Shown here: in pieces, positions 52,481-60,866 of the stretch
Position numbering within the stretch: the first letter of the stretch is position 1
Layout: each line of letters begins with the position of its first letter
Assembly (NCBI RefSeq): GCF_002205845.1
Contig: NZ_NISI01000001.1
Coordinates: 434,001-498,000 of the forward strand
Length of the DNA stretch: 64,000 nucleotides
Origin: Roseateles puraquae
GTDB lineage: Bacteria > Pseudomonadota > Gammaproteobacteria > Burkholderiales > Burkholderiaceae_C
Direction: 5' to 3'
Program-made: the position numbers and the translations under genes
Notes under the pieces: model-generated
What the model saw: the letters and a program-made list of their open reading frames with translations, nothing else
The model's database searches: none
Told to the model about the DNA's origin: nothing

Positions 52481-53807
52481 CTGGGCGGGATTGTCGCGGC
52501 AGCAGCGATGCCAGCGGCAGCGTCAGGGCCACTGCTGCCCCGCCGTCGGCCCGGTTGGCTGCCTGCAGCCGGCCGCCCAGCGTGCGGGCCACGTTGACGC
52601 TCAGGAAGAGGCCCATGCCACGCCCCGGCTGGCCCTTGCTGCTCTGGTAGGGCTCGCCGAAGTGGGCCAGCATCTCGTCGCTGAAACCGGGGCCGCGGTC
52701 GAGCACGGCCAGTTCCAGCGTGTCTTCATCCGGGCATTGGGCCTGCAGCACCAGCGGCAGCCCCGGCGCGGCTTCGGCGGCGTTGTCCAGCAGGTTGCCG
52801 ATGACCTGCTGCAGCGCGGTGTCGGAAATGATCTCCAGGGCTGGCAGGCCGTTGGCGTGCAGGGCCAGCTCGACCTGCGGATGGCTGCGGCGCCAGTCGG
52901 CGGCCAGGCGCTCGACGAAGGCGCCCAGGTGCGTGAGCCCTGGCGCCTCGCCACGCATCTCGCCGGCCGACATCAGGATGCCGGTGACGATGGCCTTGCA
53001 GCGCATGATCTGGCGCTGCATCTCCTCGATCTCCTCGCGCAGCTCGGGCTCCGCCGCGAAGGGTGCCATGTGGGCCCAGTCGCCCAGGATGACGCTCAGC
53101 GTTGCCAGCGGCGTGCCGAGTTCATGCGCCGCACCGCTGGCCAGCAGGCCCATGCGCACGATGTGCACCTCTTCGGCAGCCCGCTGGCGCAGTGCCGCGA
53201 GCTCGGCATCGCGCTGACGCAGGTTGCGGTTGATGCGCACGATGAACACGCTCACCAGCCCGACATTGAGCAAGAAGCACAGCAGCACACCGCCCAGGTA
53301 GTTGGGTGACAACGTCGTGGGCGACGAGGGGTCCAGCAGCAGCGGCCGGTGCCACTGCATCAGCAAGACAAAGCCCGAGACCGCGCAGCAGATCACCGCC
53401 AGCAGGTACACCGGCCGCAGCAGCACCGAGGCCACCGCCACCTGCAGCAGGTAGAGGTAGATGAAGGGGTTGTCGCTGCCGCCCGCGAGGTAGAGCTGGC
53501 CGGTCAGCACACCCACGTCCACCAGCAGCCCCACGCACAACTCGATCTGCGAGACCGGCTGCGACAGCTGCGCCCGCCAGTGGCTGAACAGGTTGAAGGC
53601 CGCCAGGATGCCCAGCAGACTCAGCATCTCGGCCCAGGGCAGCTGGATGCCGAGGCCATGGTGCACGACCACCACCGTGGCGAGCTGCCCGCCCACTGCG
53701 AGCCAGCGCAACTCGATGAGCTGCCGCAAATTGGCCCGCCCAGCGCGGCGCTCCGGCGCTACGGCGACGGCTTCGGTGACGGGAGCGGGCGAAGTGATGG
53801 CGTTCAA
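52464..53807 (-). CDS. regB: redox-sensing histidine kinase RegB/PrrB/ActS
   Basis: 447 residues. Six membrane helices (~45-190) enclose the heptapeptide GGSDNPF, the quinone-sensing motif of RegB. The kinase core has GAAHELGTPL with phospho-His near residue 228, MRCKAIVTGIL, where the family's redox-active Cys lies, then NLLDNAAEA (N box), DRGPGFSDEML (G1) and GRGMGLFLSVNVA (G2). The likely start is TTG 53807, overlapping the SURF1 stop (TTGA). It forms a two-component pair with regA. Confidence 0.93.
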   Translation of the reverse strand: MNAITSPAPVTEAVAVAPERRAGRANLRQLIELRWLAVGGQLATVVVVHHGLGIQLPWAEMLSLLGILAAFNLFSHWRAQLSQPVSQIELCVGLLVDVGVLTGQLYLAGGSDNPFIYLYLLQVAVASVLLRPVYLLAVICCAVSGFVLLMQWHRPLLLDPSSPTTLSPNYLGGVLLCFLLNVGLVSVFIVRINRNLRQRDAELAALRQRAAEEVHIVRMGLLASGAAHELGTPLATLSVILGDWAHMAPFAAEPELREEIEEMQRQIMRCKAIVTGILMSAGEMRGEAPGLTHLGAFVERLAADWRRSHPQVELALHANGLPALEIISDTALQQVIGNLLDNAAEAAPGLPLVLQAQCPDEDTLELAVLDRGPGFSDEMLAHFGEPYQSSKGQPGRGMGLFLSVNVARTLGGRLQAANRADGGAAVALTLPLASLLPRQSRPDAQHR

Positions 53808-54511
53808 GTCGGCAGACGCCGGCGCTCTTCGCGGACGAGATACACCGCCGCAGCGGCCGCCATGGCCGCCAGCGCCAGCCAGGTGATGGCATAGACGGCG
53901 TGATTGTTGGCGAAGTTGAGCACCGTCAGGCCCGGACGAGGCCAGCGCTGCGGCTGAGCCGGGTCGGCTACCTCGTCGACGAAAAACGGCGCCAGCGGGC
54001 CCGCCACGCCGAGTTGGGCCGCCATGCCGGCCACATCTCGGGAGTACCACCGGCCTTGTGCCGGATCGTTGTGGCGCAGTGGCCCACCGCCGGGTTCGGT
54101 CAGGCGCAACAGGCCGACAACCTCGATCGGGCCGGCTGGTGCCGCATGCTGCTCGGGGTCACGCCGCTCGGGCGGCACGAAGCCGCGGTTGACCAGCACG
54201 GTGCGGCCGTCGTCCAGGCGCAGCGGCGCCATCACCCAGTGACCGCCGCCCAGCACCGTCGTGGCCTGCACCAGCACCTCGCCGGGGGCGAACTCACCGC
54301 GCAGGCGCAGGCGCCGGTACTCGTCGTCCTTGCCCACCGAGGCAGCCTGCGGTGGCGGGGGCACGGGCTCGGCCTGCACCTGGCGCTCGACGCGAGCGAT
54401 CAGGTCACGCTTCCAGGCCAGCCGCTCCACCTGCCAGACCGCCAGCGCCACGAAGCCGACGCTGGCCAGGGCCGTGCTGACGATGAGAGCGATGCGCGCG
54501 CTGCGGTTCAT
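53804..54511 (-). CDS. SURF1 family oxidase assembly protein
   Basis: 235 residues with a transmembrane helix at each end (IALIVSTALASVGFVALAVWQ and NNHAVYAITWLALAAMAAAAAVYL) around a periplasmic domain (LRGEFAPGEVLVQ, HWVMAPLRLDDGRTVLVNRGFVP), the SURF1 pattern. SURF1 usually aids heme insertion into heme-copper oxidases. Here it lies 37 bases after cyoD and overlaps regB, so it is tied to the bo3-type quinol oxidase and its probable redox regulator. Confidence 0.93.
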   Translation of the reverse strand: MNRSARIALIVSTALASVGFVALAVWQVERLAWKRDLIARVERQVQAEPVPPPPQAASVGKDDEYRRLRLRGEFAPGEVLVQATTVLGGGHWVMAPLRLDDGRTVLVNRGFVPPERRDPEQHAAPAGPIEVVGLLRLTEPGGGPLRHNDPAQGRWYSRDVAGMAAQLGVAGPLAPFFVDEVADPAQPQRWPRPGLTVLNFANNHAVYAITWLALAAMAAAAAVYLVREERRRLPT

Positions 54512-54548
54512 GGCGAGGGCCGGCCATGGCGCGACCCCCTCATCAGGT

Positions 54549-54941
54549 TCAGGGCATATTCCGCATGGCGGCGGGGTCGGGCGTGGGCATCATGTTGGTG
54601 TTCATGTGGTACATGACCCAGACCGAGCCGGCCATCATGATGATGATGAGCGCGCCGGTGAACAGCAGCGCCAGCATCGACCAGCCGCCCTCGACCTTGC
54701 CGTTCATGTGCAGGAAGTACACCATGTGCACGACCATCTGCACGGCGGCGAAGCCCAGGATGACGAAGCCCGTGATCTTGGGTGACGGCAGCACCTTGGC
54801 CATCACCAGCCAGAACGGGATGGCGGTCAGGATGACCGACAGGATGAAGCCGGTCGCGTAGCCCTTGTAGCTGACGTGAAAGTCCTGCTCGCCGTCGAAG
54901 TGGTCATCGTCGTGATGACCGTCGTGGTGTTGGGCTGCCAT
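54549..54941 (-). CDS. cyoD: cytochrome o ubiquinol oxidase subunit IV
   Basis: 130 residues. A His/Asp-rich head (HHDGHHDDDHFDGEQ) precedes three membrane helices: YKGYATGFILSVILTAIPFWLVMA, GFVILGFAAVQMVVHMVYFLHM, WSMLALLFTGALIIIMMAGSVWVMYHM. The order and the YFLHM motif match CyoD. The unusually acidic, histidine-rich head might bind metal. Its ATG overlaps the cyoC stop by one base beyond ATGA-type contact at 54941-54943. Confidence 0.94.
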   Translation of the reverse strand: MAAQHHDGHHDDDHFDGEQDFHVSYKGYATGFILSVILTAIPFWLVMAKVLPSPKITGFVILGFAAVQMVVHMVYFLHMNGKVEGGWSMLALLFTGALIIIMMAGSVWVMYHMNTNMMPTPDPAAMRNMP

Positions 54942-55564
54942 CACATGGACCCCATCAGGTAGACGAAGGTGAAGACGCCGATCCACACGACGTCCAGGAA
55001 GTGCCAGAACATCGACAGGCACATCAGGCGCCGGCGGTTCGGGGCGGTCAGGCCGTGCTTGTTCACCTGGAACATCAGCGTGACCAGCCAGATGCAGCCG
55101 AACGTGACGTGCAGGCCGTGGGTGCCGACGAGAGTGAAGAAGCTCGACAGGAAGGCGCTGCGGCCCGGGCCCGCACCCTCATGGATGAGGTGGTGGAACT
55201 CGTAGATCTCGATGCACAGGAACCCCAAGCCCAGCAGGCCGGTGACGGCCAGCCAGCCCAGCACCTGCGCCTTGCGGCGGGCCTGCATGCCGATCATCGC
55301 GAAGCCGTAGGTGATGGACGAGAACAGCAGCAGGGCGGTGTTGATGGCCACCAGCTGGAGGTCGAAGAGGTCCGCCCCCGACGGGCCGGCCGCATAGTTG
55401 CGGCCGAGCACGGCGTACACGGCGAACAGCACCGCAAAGATGAGGCAGTCGCTCATCAGGTACAGCCAGAAGCCCAGCATGGTGCTGTTGGGCGGGTGGT
55501 AGGCGCCGCCGCGGTCGTAGTAGACCGGCGCGCCGTTCAGGTGGGTGGCAACGGTTGCAGTCAT
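54941..55564 (-). CDS. cyoC: cytochrome o ubiquinol oxidase subunit III
   Basis: 207 residues, five membrane helices: [24 protein letters not shown] (with the conserved early D), [61 protein letters not shown] and [19 protein letters not shown]. This is the CyoC pattern. ATG 55564-55562; the frame to 55945 lies within cyoB. Confidence 0.96.
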   Translation of the reverse strand: MTATVATHLNGAPVYYDRGGAYHPPNSTMLGFWLYLMSDCLIFAVLFAVYAVLGRNYAAGPSGADLFDLQLVAINTALLLFSSITYGFAMIGMQARRKAQVLGWLAVTGLLGLGFLCIEIYEFHHLIHEGAGPGRSAFLSSFFTLVGTHGLHVTFGCIWLVTLMFQVNKHGLTAPNRRRLMCLSMFWHFLDVVWIGVFTFVYLMGSM

Positions 55565-55581
55565 GTCAGCGGTGCTCCAGG

Positions 55582-57594
55582 TCAGGCGGCCGAACCGGCG
55601 GCGGCGAGTGCGCGGGTGCGCTCGTCCTCGGTGCGGGTCACCACATCGGCCTGGATGTGATAGTCGCGGCTGTAGTTGAAGGTGTGCACGATGGAGGCGA
55701 CGACCGTCGCCACCAGACCGACGGCGGCCAAGATGTACATGTGCCAGACCAGCGCGAAGCCCATGGCCGTGGCGAGCATGGCGATGATGATGCCGGCGCC
55801 CGTGTTCTTGGGCATGTGGATGGCAACGAAGCCGTTCGTCGGGCGCTCCACGCCGCGCTGCTTCATGTCGTACCAGGCGTCCATCTCGTGGGCGATGGGC
55901 GTGAAGGCGAAGTTGTAGTCCGGCGGCGGCGACGAGGTCGACCACTCGAGCGTGCGACCTCCCCAGATGTCACCGGTGGTATCGCGCAGTTCCTTGCGGC
56001 GCCAGATGCTGACGGCGATCTGCACCAGGAAGGCACCGATGCCCAGGGCCACGATGCCTGCACCCACGGCGGCCACGATGAAATAGGGCTGTAGGGTCGG
56101 GTCATCGAAGTGGCTGACGCGGCGGGTCACGCCCATCAGGCCCAGCACGTACAGCGGCGCGAAGGCGACCCAGAAGCCGATGAACCAGCACCAGAACGAG
56201 ACCTTGCCCCAGAAGGCGTCCAGGCGGAAGCCGAAGGCCTTCGGGAACCAGTAGTTGATGCCGGCAAACACGCCGAACACCACGCCGCCGATGATGACGT
56301 TGTGGAAGTGGGCGATCAGGAAGAGGCTGTTGTGCAGCACGAAGTCAGCCGCCGGCACGGCCAGCAGCACGCCGGTCATGCCGCCAATGACGAAGGTGAC
56401 CATGAAGCCCACGGTCCACAACATCGGCACTTCGAACTTGATGCGGCCACGGTACATGGTGAACAGCCAGTTGAAGATCTTGGCACCCGTCGGGATCGAG
56501 ATGATCATCGTCGTGATGCCGAAGAAGCTGTTCACGCTGGCGCCCGAGCCCATCGTGAAGAAGTGGTGCAGCCACACGAGGTAGGACAGGATGGTGATGA
56601 CGACCGTGGCGTAGACCATGGACGCATAGCCAAACAGCTTCTTGCGGCTGAAGGTGGACACCACCTCCGAGAAGATGCCGAACACCGGCAGCACCAGGAT
56701 GTAGACCTCGGGGTGGCCCCAGATCCAGATCAGGTTCACGTAGAGCATGGCGTTGCCGCCAAGGTCATTCGTGAAGAAGTTGGTACCCAGATAGCGGTCC
56801 GCCGTCAGCAGCGCCAGCGTGGCGGCCAGCACCGGGAAGGTCGCGACGATCAGCACGTTGGTGCACAGCGACGTCCAGGTGAAGACGGGCATCTTCATCA
56901 GGGTCATGCCGGGCGCGCGCATCTTGATGATGGTCGCGATCAGGTTGATGCCTGAGAGCGTGGTGCCCACCCCCGCGATCTGCAGCGCCCAGAGGTAGTA
57001 GTCCACCCCCACGTCCGGGCTCGCCAGGATGCCCGACAGCGGCGGGTAGGCCAGCCAGCCGGTCTTGGCGAACTCACCGACGAACAGCGAGATCATGATC
57101 AGGATGGCGCCACCTGCGGTCATCCAGAAACTGAAGTTGTTCAAGAAGGGGAACGCCACGTCGCGCGCCCCGATCTGCAGCGGCACGACATAGTTCATGA
57201 ACCCGGTCACGAACGGCATCGCGACGAAGAAGATCATGATCACGCCGTGGGCCGTGAAGATCTGGTCGTAGTGGTGCGGCGGCAGGAAGCCGGGGTTGTC
57301 ACCGAAGGCCATGGCCTGGTGGGCCCGCATCATGATGGCGTCGGCAAAGCCGCGCAGCAGCATCACCACACCGAGCACGATGTACATGATGCCGATCTTC
57401 TTGTGGTCGATGCTGGTCAGCCAGTCGCGCCACAGCATGCCCCACAGGCGGTATTTGGTGAGCAGGGCCAGCACGGCTGTGCCGCCGAGCGCCACCGCGG
57501 CGAAGGTGCCGAGCAGGATGGGCTCGTGCAGCGGGATCGCCCCGAGCGTCAGCTTGCCCAGCAGGGGATGGAGTTCGTCAGGATAGGAAATCAT
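55582..57594 (-). CDS. cyoB: cytochrome o ubiquinol oxidase subunit I
   Basis: 670 residues, the heme-copper catalytic subunit of the bo3-type quinol oxidase. It reduces O2 to water and pumps protons. Visible: [26 protein letters not shown] (heme His in helix II), [18 protein letters not shown] (CuB His and the His-Tyr crosslink), HHFFTMG (CuB histidines), and HFHNVIIGG (heme-axial/CuB His). Length is normal for CyoB. Between cyoA (9-bp gap) and cyoC. Confidence 0.98.
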   Translation of the reverse strand: MISYPDELHPLLGKLTLGAIPLHEPILLGTFAAVALGGTAVLALLTKYRLWGMLWRDWLTSIDHKKIGIMYIVLGVVMLLRGFADAIMMRAHQAMAFGDNPGFLPPHHYDQIFTAHGVIMIFFVAMPFVTGFMNYVVPLQIGARDVAFPFLNNFSFWMTAGGAILIMISLFVGEFAKTGWLAYPPLSGILASPDVGVDYYLWALQIAGVGTTLSGINLIATIIKMRAPGMTLMKMPVFTWTSLCTNVLIVATFPVLAATLALLTADRYLGTNFFTNDLGGNAMLYVNLIWIWGHPEVYILVLPVFGIFSEVVSTFSRKKLFGYASMVYATVVITILSYLVWLHHFFTMGSGASVNSFFGITTMIISIPTGAKIFNWLFTMYRGRIKFEVPMLWTVGFMVTFVIGGMTGVLLAVPAADFVLHNSLFLIAHFHNVIIGGVVFGVFAGINYWFPKAFGFRLDAFWGKVSFWCWFIGFWVAFAPLYVLGLMGVTRRVSHFDDPTLQPYFIVAAVGAGIVALGIGAFLVQIAVSIWRRKELRDTTGDIWGGRTLEWSTSSPPPDYNFAFTPIAHEMDAWYDMKQRGVERPTNGFVAIHMPKNTGAGIIIAMLATAMGFALVWHMYILAAVGLVATVVASIVHTFNYSRDYHIQADVVTRTEDERTRALAAAGSAA

Positions 57595-57603
57595 CGGACA
57601 GGC

Positions 57604-58674
57604 TCAGTTGGGCTGCGCTTCGTACGGCAGTGCCTCCAGGGGCAGGCCCTGCAGGTTGGTCGGCGTGCAGAGCGCGGCCACGACGGTGCGTTCGCGACGC
57701 TCGCCGTTCAGGTCGCGCCAAGGGCTGCGCATCGTGGCCGCCACGCCGCCCTTGCCGGCGCCGCCGGCGGCGTCAATCGCCATCATCTGGCTCGCGCACA
57801 TCTTGCGGCCGTCCACGCAGCGGTCGACGATGGCGCTCCACAGCCCGGCTTCCACCGTGGCGAAGCGCTGCACCGGCTCCTTGGTGCTGGGCATCTCCAG
57901 CTTCATGTAGGCCTGGCGGTCCAGAGACGCGCCGGCGGCCTTGTTGCTCTGCACCCACTGCGCGAAGTCGGCGTCCGTCAGGCCATGGAACTTGAAGCGC
58001 ATGTCGGAGAAGCCGGCGCCGCTGTAGTGGGCGGACATCCCGTCGTACACGCCGGCCTTGTTGATGACGGCGTTCAGTTCCGTCTGCATGCCCGGCATGG
58101 TGTAGATCATGCCGGCCAGCGCCGGGATGTAGAAGGTATTCATCACCGTCGTCGAAGTCAGCTTGAAGCGGATCGGGCGATCCACCGGCGCCGCCAGCTC
58201 GTTCACGGTCGCGATGCCCTGTTCGGGGTAGATGAAGAGCCACTTCCAATCCATGGAGACGGCGTACACCTCCAGGGGCTTAACGTCGGCCGGCAGCGGC
58301 TTGTCTTCGGCGATGCGGTCCAGCGGGCGGAAGGGGTCGAGCTTGTGGGTGCTGATCCAGGTGATCGCGCCCAGCGCAATGATGATCAGCAGCGGCGCCC
58401 CCCAGATGACCAGCTCCAGGCGGGTGGAATGGTCCCAATCCGGCGCGTAGGTCGCCTCGGTGTTGGACTGCCGGTAGCGGTAGGCGAAGTACAGGGTCAG
58501 GAAGATGACCGGCACGATGATCAGCAGCATCAGCAGCGTCGACGTGACGATCAGGTTGGCCTGCTGCTGGGCGATGTCGCCGTGGGGCTTCATCACGACC
58601 GCGTTGCAGCCGCTCAATGCGACGCCGGCTGACAAGACCAGGCCGCGAGTAAGGAGAGACTTGTTGGGGTACAT
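57604..58674 (-). CDS. cyoA: cytochrome o ubiquinol oxidase subunit II
   Basis: 356 residues. The lipoprotein signal ends ALSGC (Cys23). Two membrane helices (IVTSTLLMLLIIVPVIFLTLYFAYRY; LVIWGAPLLIIIALGAITWIS) precede a cupredoxin domain (EVYAVSMDWKWLFIYPEQGIATVNEL ... FYIPALAGMIYTMPGMQTELN). The CuA Cys/His ligands of cytochrome c oxidases are absent, as expected for a quinol oxidase. First gene of the operon. The C-terminus is longer than CyoA of E. coli and carries a CVDGRKMC-type Cys pair. Confidence 0.96.
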   Translation of the reverse strand: MYPNKSLLTRGLVLSAGVALSGCNAVVMKPHGDIAQQQANLIVTSTLLMLLIIVPVIFLTLYFAYRYRQSNTEATYAPDWDHSTRLELVIWGAPLLIIIALGAITWISTHKLDPFRPLDRIAEDKPLPADVKPLEVYAVSMDWKWLFIYPEQGIATVNELAAPVDRPIRFKLTSTTVMNTFYIPALAGMIYTMPGMQTELNAVINKAGVYDGMSAHYSGAGFSDMRFKFHGLTDADFAQWVQSNKAAGASLDRQAYMKLEMPSTKEPVQRFATVEAGLWSAIVDRCVDGRKMCASQMMAIDAAGGAGKGGVAATMRSPWRDLNGERRERTVVAALCTPTNLQGLPLEALPYEAQPN

Positions 58675-58726
58675 CCTGAGTGGCGCGCGAGGGTTAACGA
58701 TCTTGCGTGCAGCGATGGAATGTAAG

Positions 58727-58744
58727 TTGATTGAGCCAAATCAA
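58727..58744. promoter_or_regulatory. inverted repeat TTGATT-N6-AATCAA between cyoA and the MFS gene
   Basis: Perfect 6-bp arms in the 112-bp divergent region. The half-sites look like FNR-type TTGAT/ATCAA, but the spacing (eight bases between TTGAT and ATCAA instead of four) is wrong for FNR. It may be an operator for another regulator of the oxidase operon or the transporter. Confidence 0.35.
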
Positions 58745-58786
58745 CGATTGGACATTTTGTCCTAGTGACCGACGGAGACAGCCGCC

Positions 58787-60121
58787 ATGGCCAGTGCAAG
58801 CAGTACCTTCCAAACGCCCCAATCCGGCCCCCTGACCACCCGCACGGACGAGGAACTGGCCCCTGGCGACATCGCCGTCGGTGTGGTCATCGGTCGGGCG
58901 TCCGAATACTTCGACTTCTTCGTTTTCGGCATCGCGGCGGTGCTGGTATTTCCGCACGTCTTCTTCCCTTTCGTCGACACGCTGACGGGCACCCTCTACG
59001 CCTTCCTGGTCTTTGCGCTGGCCTTCCTGGTGCGGCCCATCGGCACGCTCATCGGCATGGAGATCCAGCGCCGCTTCGGGCGCTCGGCCAAGCTCACGGC
59101 CGCCCTCTTCCTGCTGGGCTGCTCCACGGTGGGCATGGGCCTGCTCCCGAGCTACGCGGACGCCGGCAACACCGCCATCGTGCTGCTGGCCCTGTGCCGC
59201 GTGGGCCAGGGCCTGGCCCTCGGCGGCTCCTGGGACGGCCTGCCCTCGCTGCTGGCGCTGAATGCGCCGCCGCATCAGCGCGGCTGGTACGCGATGCTGG
59301 GCCAACTCGGTGCGCCGCTGGGCTTCTTCGTGGCGTCGGGCGTGTTCCTGTATGTCTACAGCAGCCTGAACGCCAAGGATTTCCTGTCCTGGGGTTGGCG
59401 CTTCCCGTTCTTCACCGCCTTCGCGATCAACGTCGTGGCCCTGTTTGCCCGGCTGCGCCTGGTGGTGACGCACGAGTACGAAAAGCGCATGGAAGAGCAT
59501 GAGCTCGACCCGGCCCACCTGCACGAGTTGCTGCCCGCCCAGGGCCACCACATCGTCATCGGCGCCTTTGCCGCGCTGGCCAGCTACGCCCTCTTCCACC
59601 TGGTCACGGTCTTCCCGCTGTCGTGGGTGAACCTCTTCGCCGAAGACCGCGGCGTGGCCGACTTCATGAAGATGGAGCTGCTCGGCGCCGCCTTTGCCGC
59701 CGCGGCGATGCCCATGTCGGGCCTCATCGCCGACAAGATCGGCCGGCGCAGCTTCCTGGGCGCGCTGGCGGTCGCCATCGGCGTGTTCGCGCTGTTCGCG
59801 CCCTTCATGCTGGGCGGCGGCAAGCCGGGCCAGGGCGCCTTCATCCTGGTGGGCTTCGTGCTGCTGGGCCTGTCCTACGGCCAGGCGGCGGGGTCGGTCA
59901 CGTCCAACTTCCTGCCGCACTTCCGCTACACCGGCGCCGCCTTGACGGCCGACATGGCCTGGCTGCTGGGCGCGGCCTTCGCGCCGGTGGTCGTGCTCTA
60001 CCTGAGCTCGCGCTTCGGCCTGGGCTCGGTGAGCGTCTACCTGCTGTCGGGCGTGCTGTGCACCCTCGTGGCCCTGCGCATCAACAAGAAGCTGCGCGCG
60101 GCAGCCGTCGTGCAGGACTGA
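58787..60121 (+). CDS. MFS transporter (metabolite:H+ symporter-like)
   Basis: 444 residues with 12 predicted membrane helices. Family marks include RASEYFDFFVFGIAAVLVFPHVFFPF near the start, the cytoplasmic loop RPIGTLIGMEIQRRFGR (G-x3-D/E-RxGR form) and the second-half GLIADKIGRRSFLG. It fits the general metabolite/dicarboxylate symporter group (ShiA/KgtP-like). The substrate is unknown. Divergent from cyoA; a strong terminator follows. Confidence 0.9.
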   Translation: MASASSTFQTPQSGPLTTRTDEELAPGDIAVGVVIGRASEYFDFFVFGIAAVLVFPHVFFPFVDTLTGTLYAFLVFALAFLVRPIGTLIGMEIQRRFGRSAKLTAALFLLGCSTVGMGLLPSYADAGNTAIVLLALCRVGQGLALGGSWDGLPSLLALNAPPHQRGWYAMLGQLGAPLGFFVASGVFLYVYSSLNAKDFLSWGWRFPFFTAFAINVVALFARLRLVVTHEYEKRMEEHELDPAHLHELLPAQGHHIVIGAFAALASYALFHLVTVFPLSWVNLFAEDRGVADFMKMELLGAAFAAAAMPMSGLIADKIGRRSFLGALAVAIGVFALFAPFMLGGGKPGQGAFILVGFVLLGLSYGQAAGSVTSNFLPHFRYTGAALTADMAWLLGAAFAPVVVLYLSSRFGLGSVSVYLLSGVLCTLVALRINKKLRAAAVVQD

Positions 60122-60140
60122 ACCCCGCCCGTCACACCGC

Positions 60141-60170
60141 AAGGGCAGGCGACGGCCTGCCCTTTTTCTT
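60141..60170 (+). terminator. rho-independent terminator after the MFS gene
   Basis: AAGGGCAGGC-GACG-GCCTGCCCTT followed by TTTCTT: a 10-bp perfect stem with a 4-nt loop, 20 bases after the stop codon. The best intrinsic terminator in the window. Confidence 0.93.
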
Positions 60171-60191
60171 GCGCCCAACGCCCGAACCGAC

Positions 60192-60866
60192 ATGGCCCTG
60201 ACCCTGCACTACCACCCGCTCTCCTCCCATTGCTGGAAGCTGCTCATCGCGCTGGCCGAGCTGGGCACGCCGTATGAGGCGCAGATGGTGAACCTGGGTG
60301 ACCCGGCCGCCCGCACGGCTTTCGCGGGCCTGTGGCCCACCGCCAAGATTCCGCTGCTGGTGGACGGCGACCGGGTCGTGCCGGAGACGGCCATCCAGAT
60401 GGAATACCTCGACCATCACCACCCCGGCACCACCCGGCTGCTGCCGGCCGACTTCGACCGCCAGCTGCAGGTGCGCCTGTGGGACCGCTTGTTCGACCAG
60501 TATGTGATGGACCCCATGCAGCGCTACATCGGCCAAATGCTGCGCTCCGCCGAGACCCGCGACGCCCTGGCCCTGGCCGCCCACGAGCAGGCGCTGGGCC
60601 AGGCCTACGACCTGATCGAGGGCCGTCGCAGCGACGCCACCTGGGCCACCGGCGAGAGCTTCACGATGGCCGACTGCAGCGCCGCCCCGGCGTTGTTCTA
60701 CGCGAGCGTCATCCGGCCTTTTTCAGCCACCCATCCGCGGCTGGCGGCCTACTACGAACGGCTGCTGGCGCGGCCGTCCGTCTGGGCCGCCATCGTGCAG
60801 GCCCGGCCGTGGTTTCAGTACTACCCGCTGCGCGAGCGACTGGACGCCCGCTTCCTGAGCGACTAA
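60192..60866 (+). CDS. glutathione S-transferase family protein
   Basis: 224 residues. The N-terminal thioredoxin-like domain reads LHYHPLSSHCWKLLIALAELGTPYE (with S-x-x-C near the GSH site), AKIPLLVDGDRVVPETAIQMEYLD (cis-Pro and the E-T/S-x-x-I GSH-binding pair). The C-terminal helical domain (~90-215) has GESFTMADCSAAPALFYA, the N-capping box. It converges with purL: the genes overlap by 4 bases at their stops. Confidence 0.93.
   Translation: MALTLHYHPLSSHCWKLLIALAELGTPYEAQMVNLGDPAARTAFAGLWPTAKIPLLVDGDRVVPETAIQMEYLDHHHPGTTRLLPADFDRQLQVRLWDRLFDQYVMDPMQRYIGQMLRSAETRDALALAAHEQALGQAYDLIEGRRSDATWATGESFTMADCSAAPALFYASVIRPFSATHPRLAAYYERLLARPSVWAAIVQARPWFQYYPLRERLDARFLSD

Noticed and set aside
58727-58744. 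FNR box upstream of cyoA
   Set aside because: The half-sites resemble TTGAT/ATCAA but are eight rather than four bases apart.
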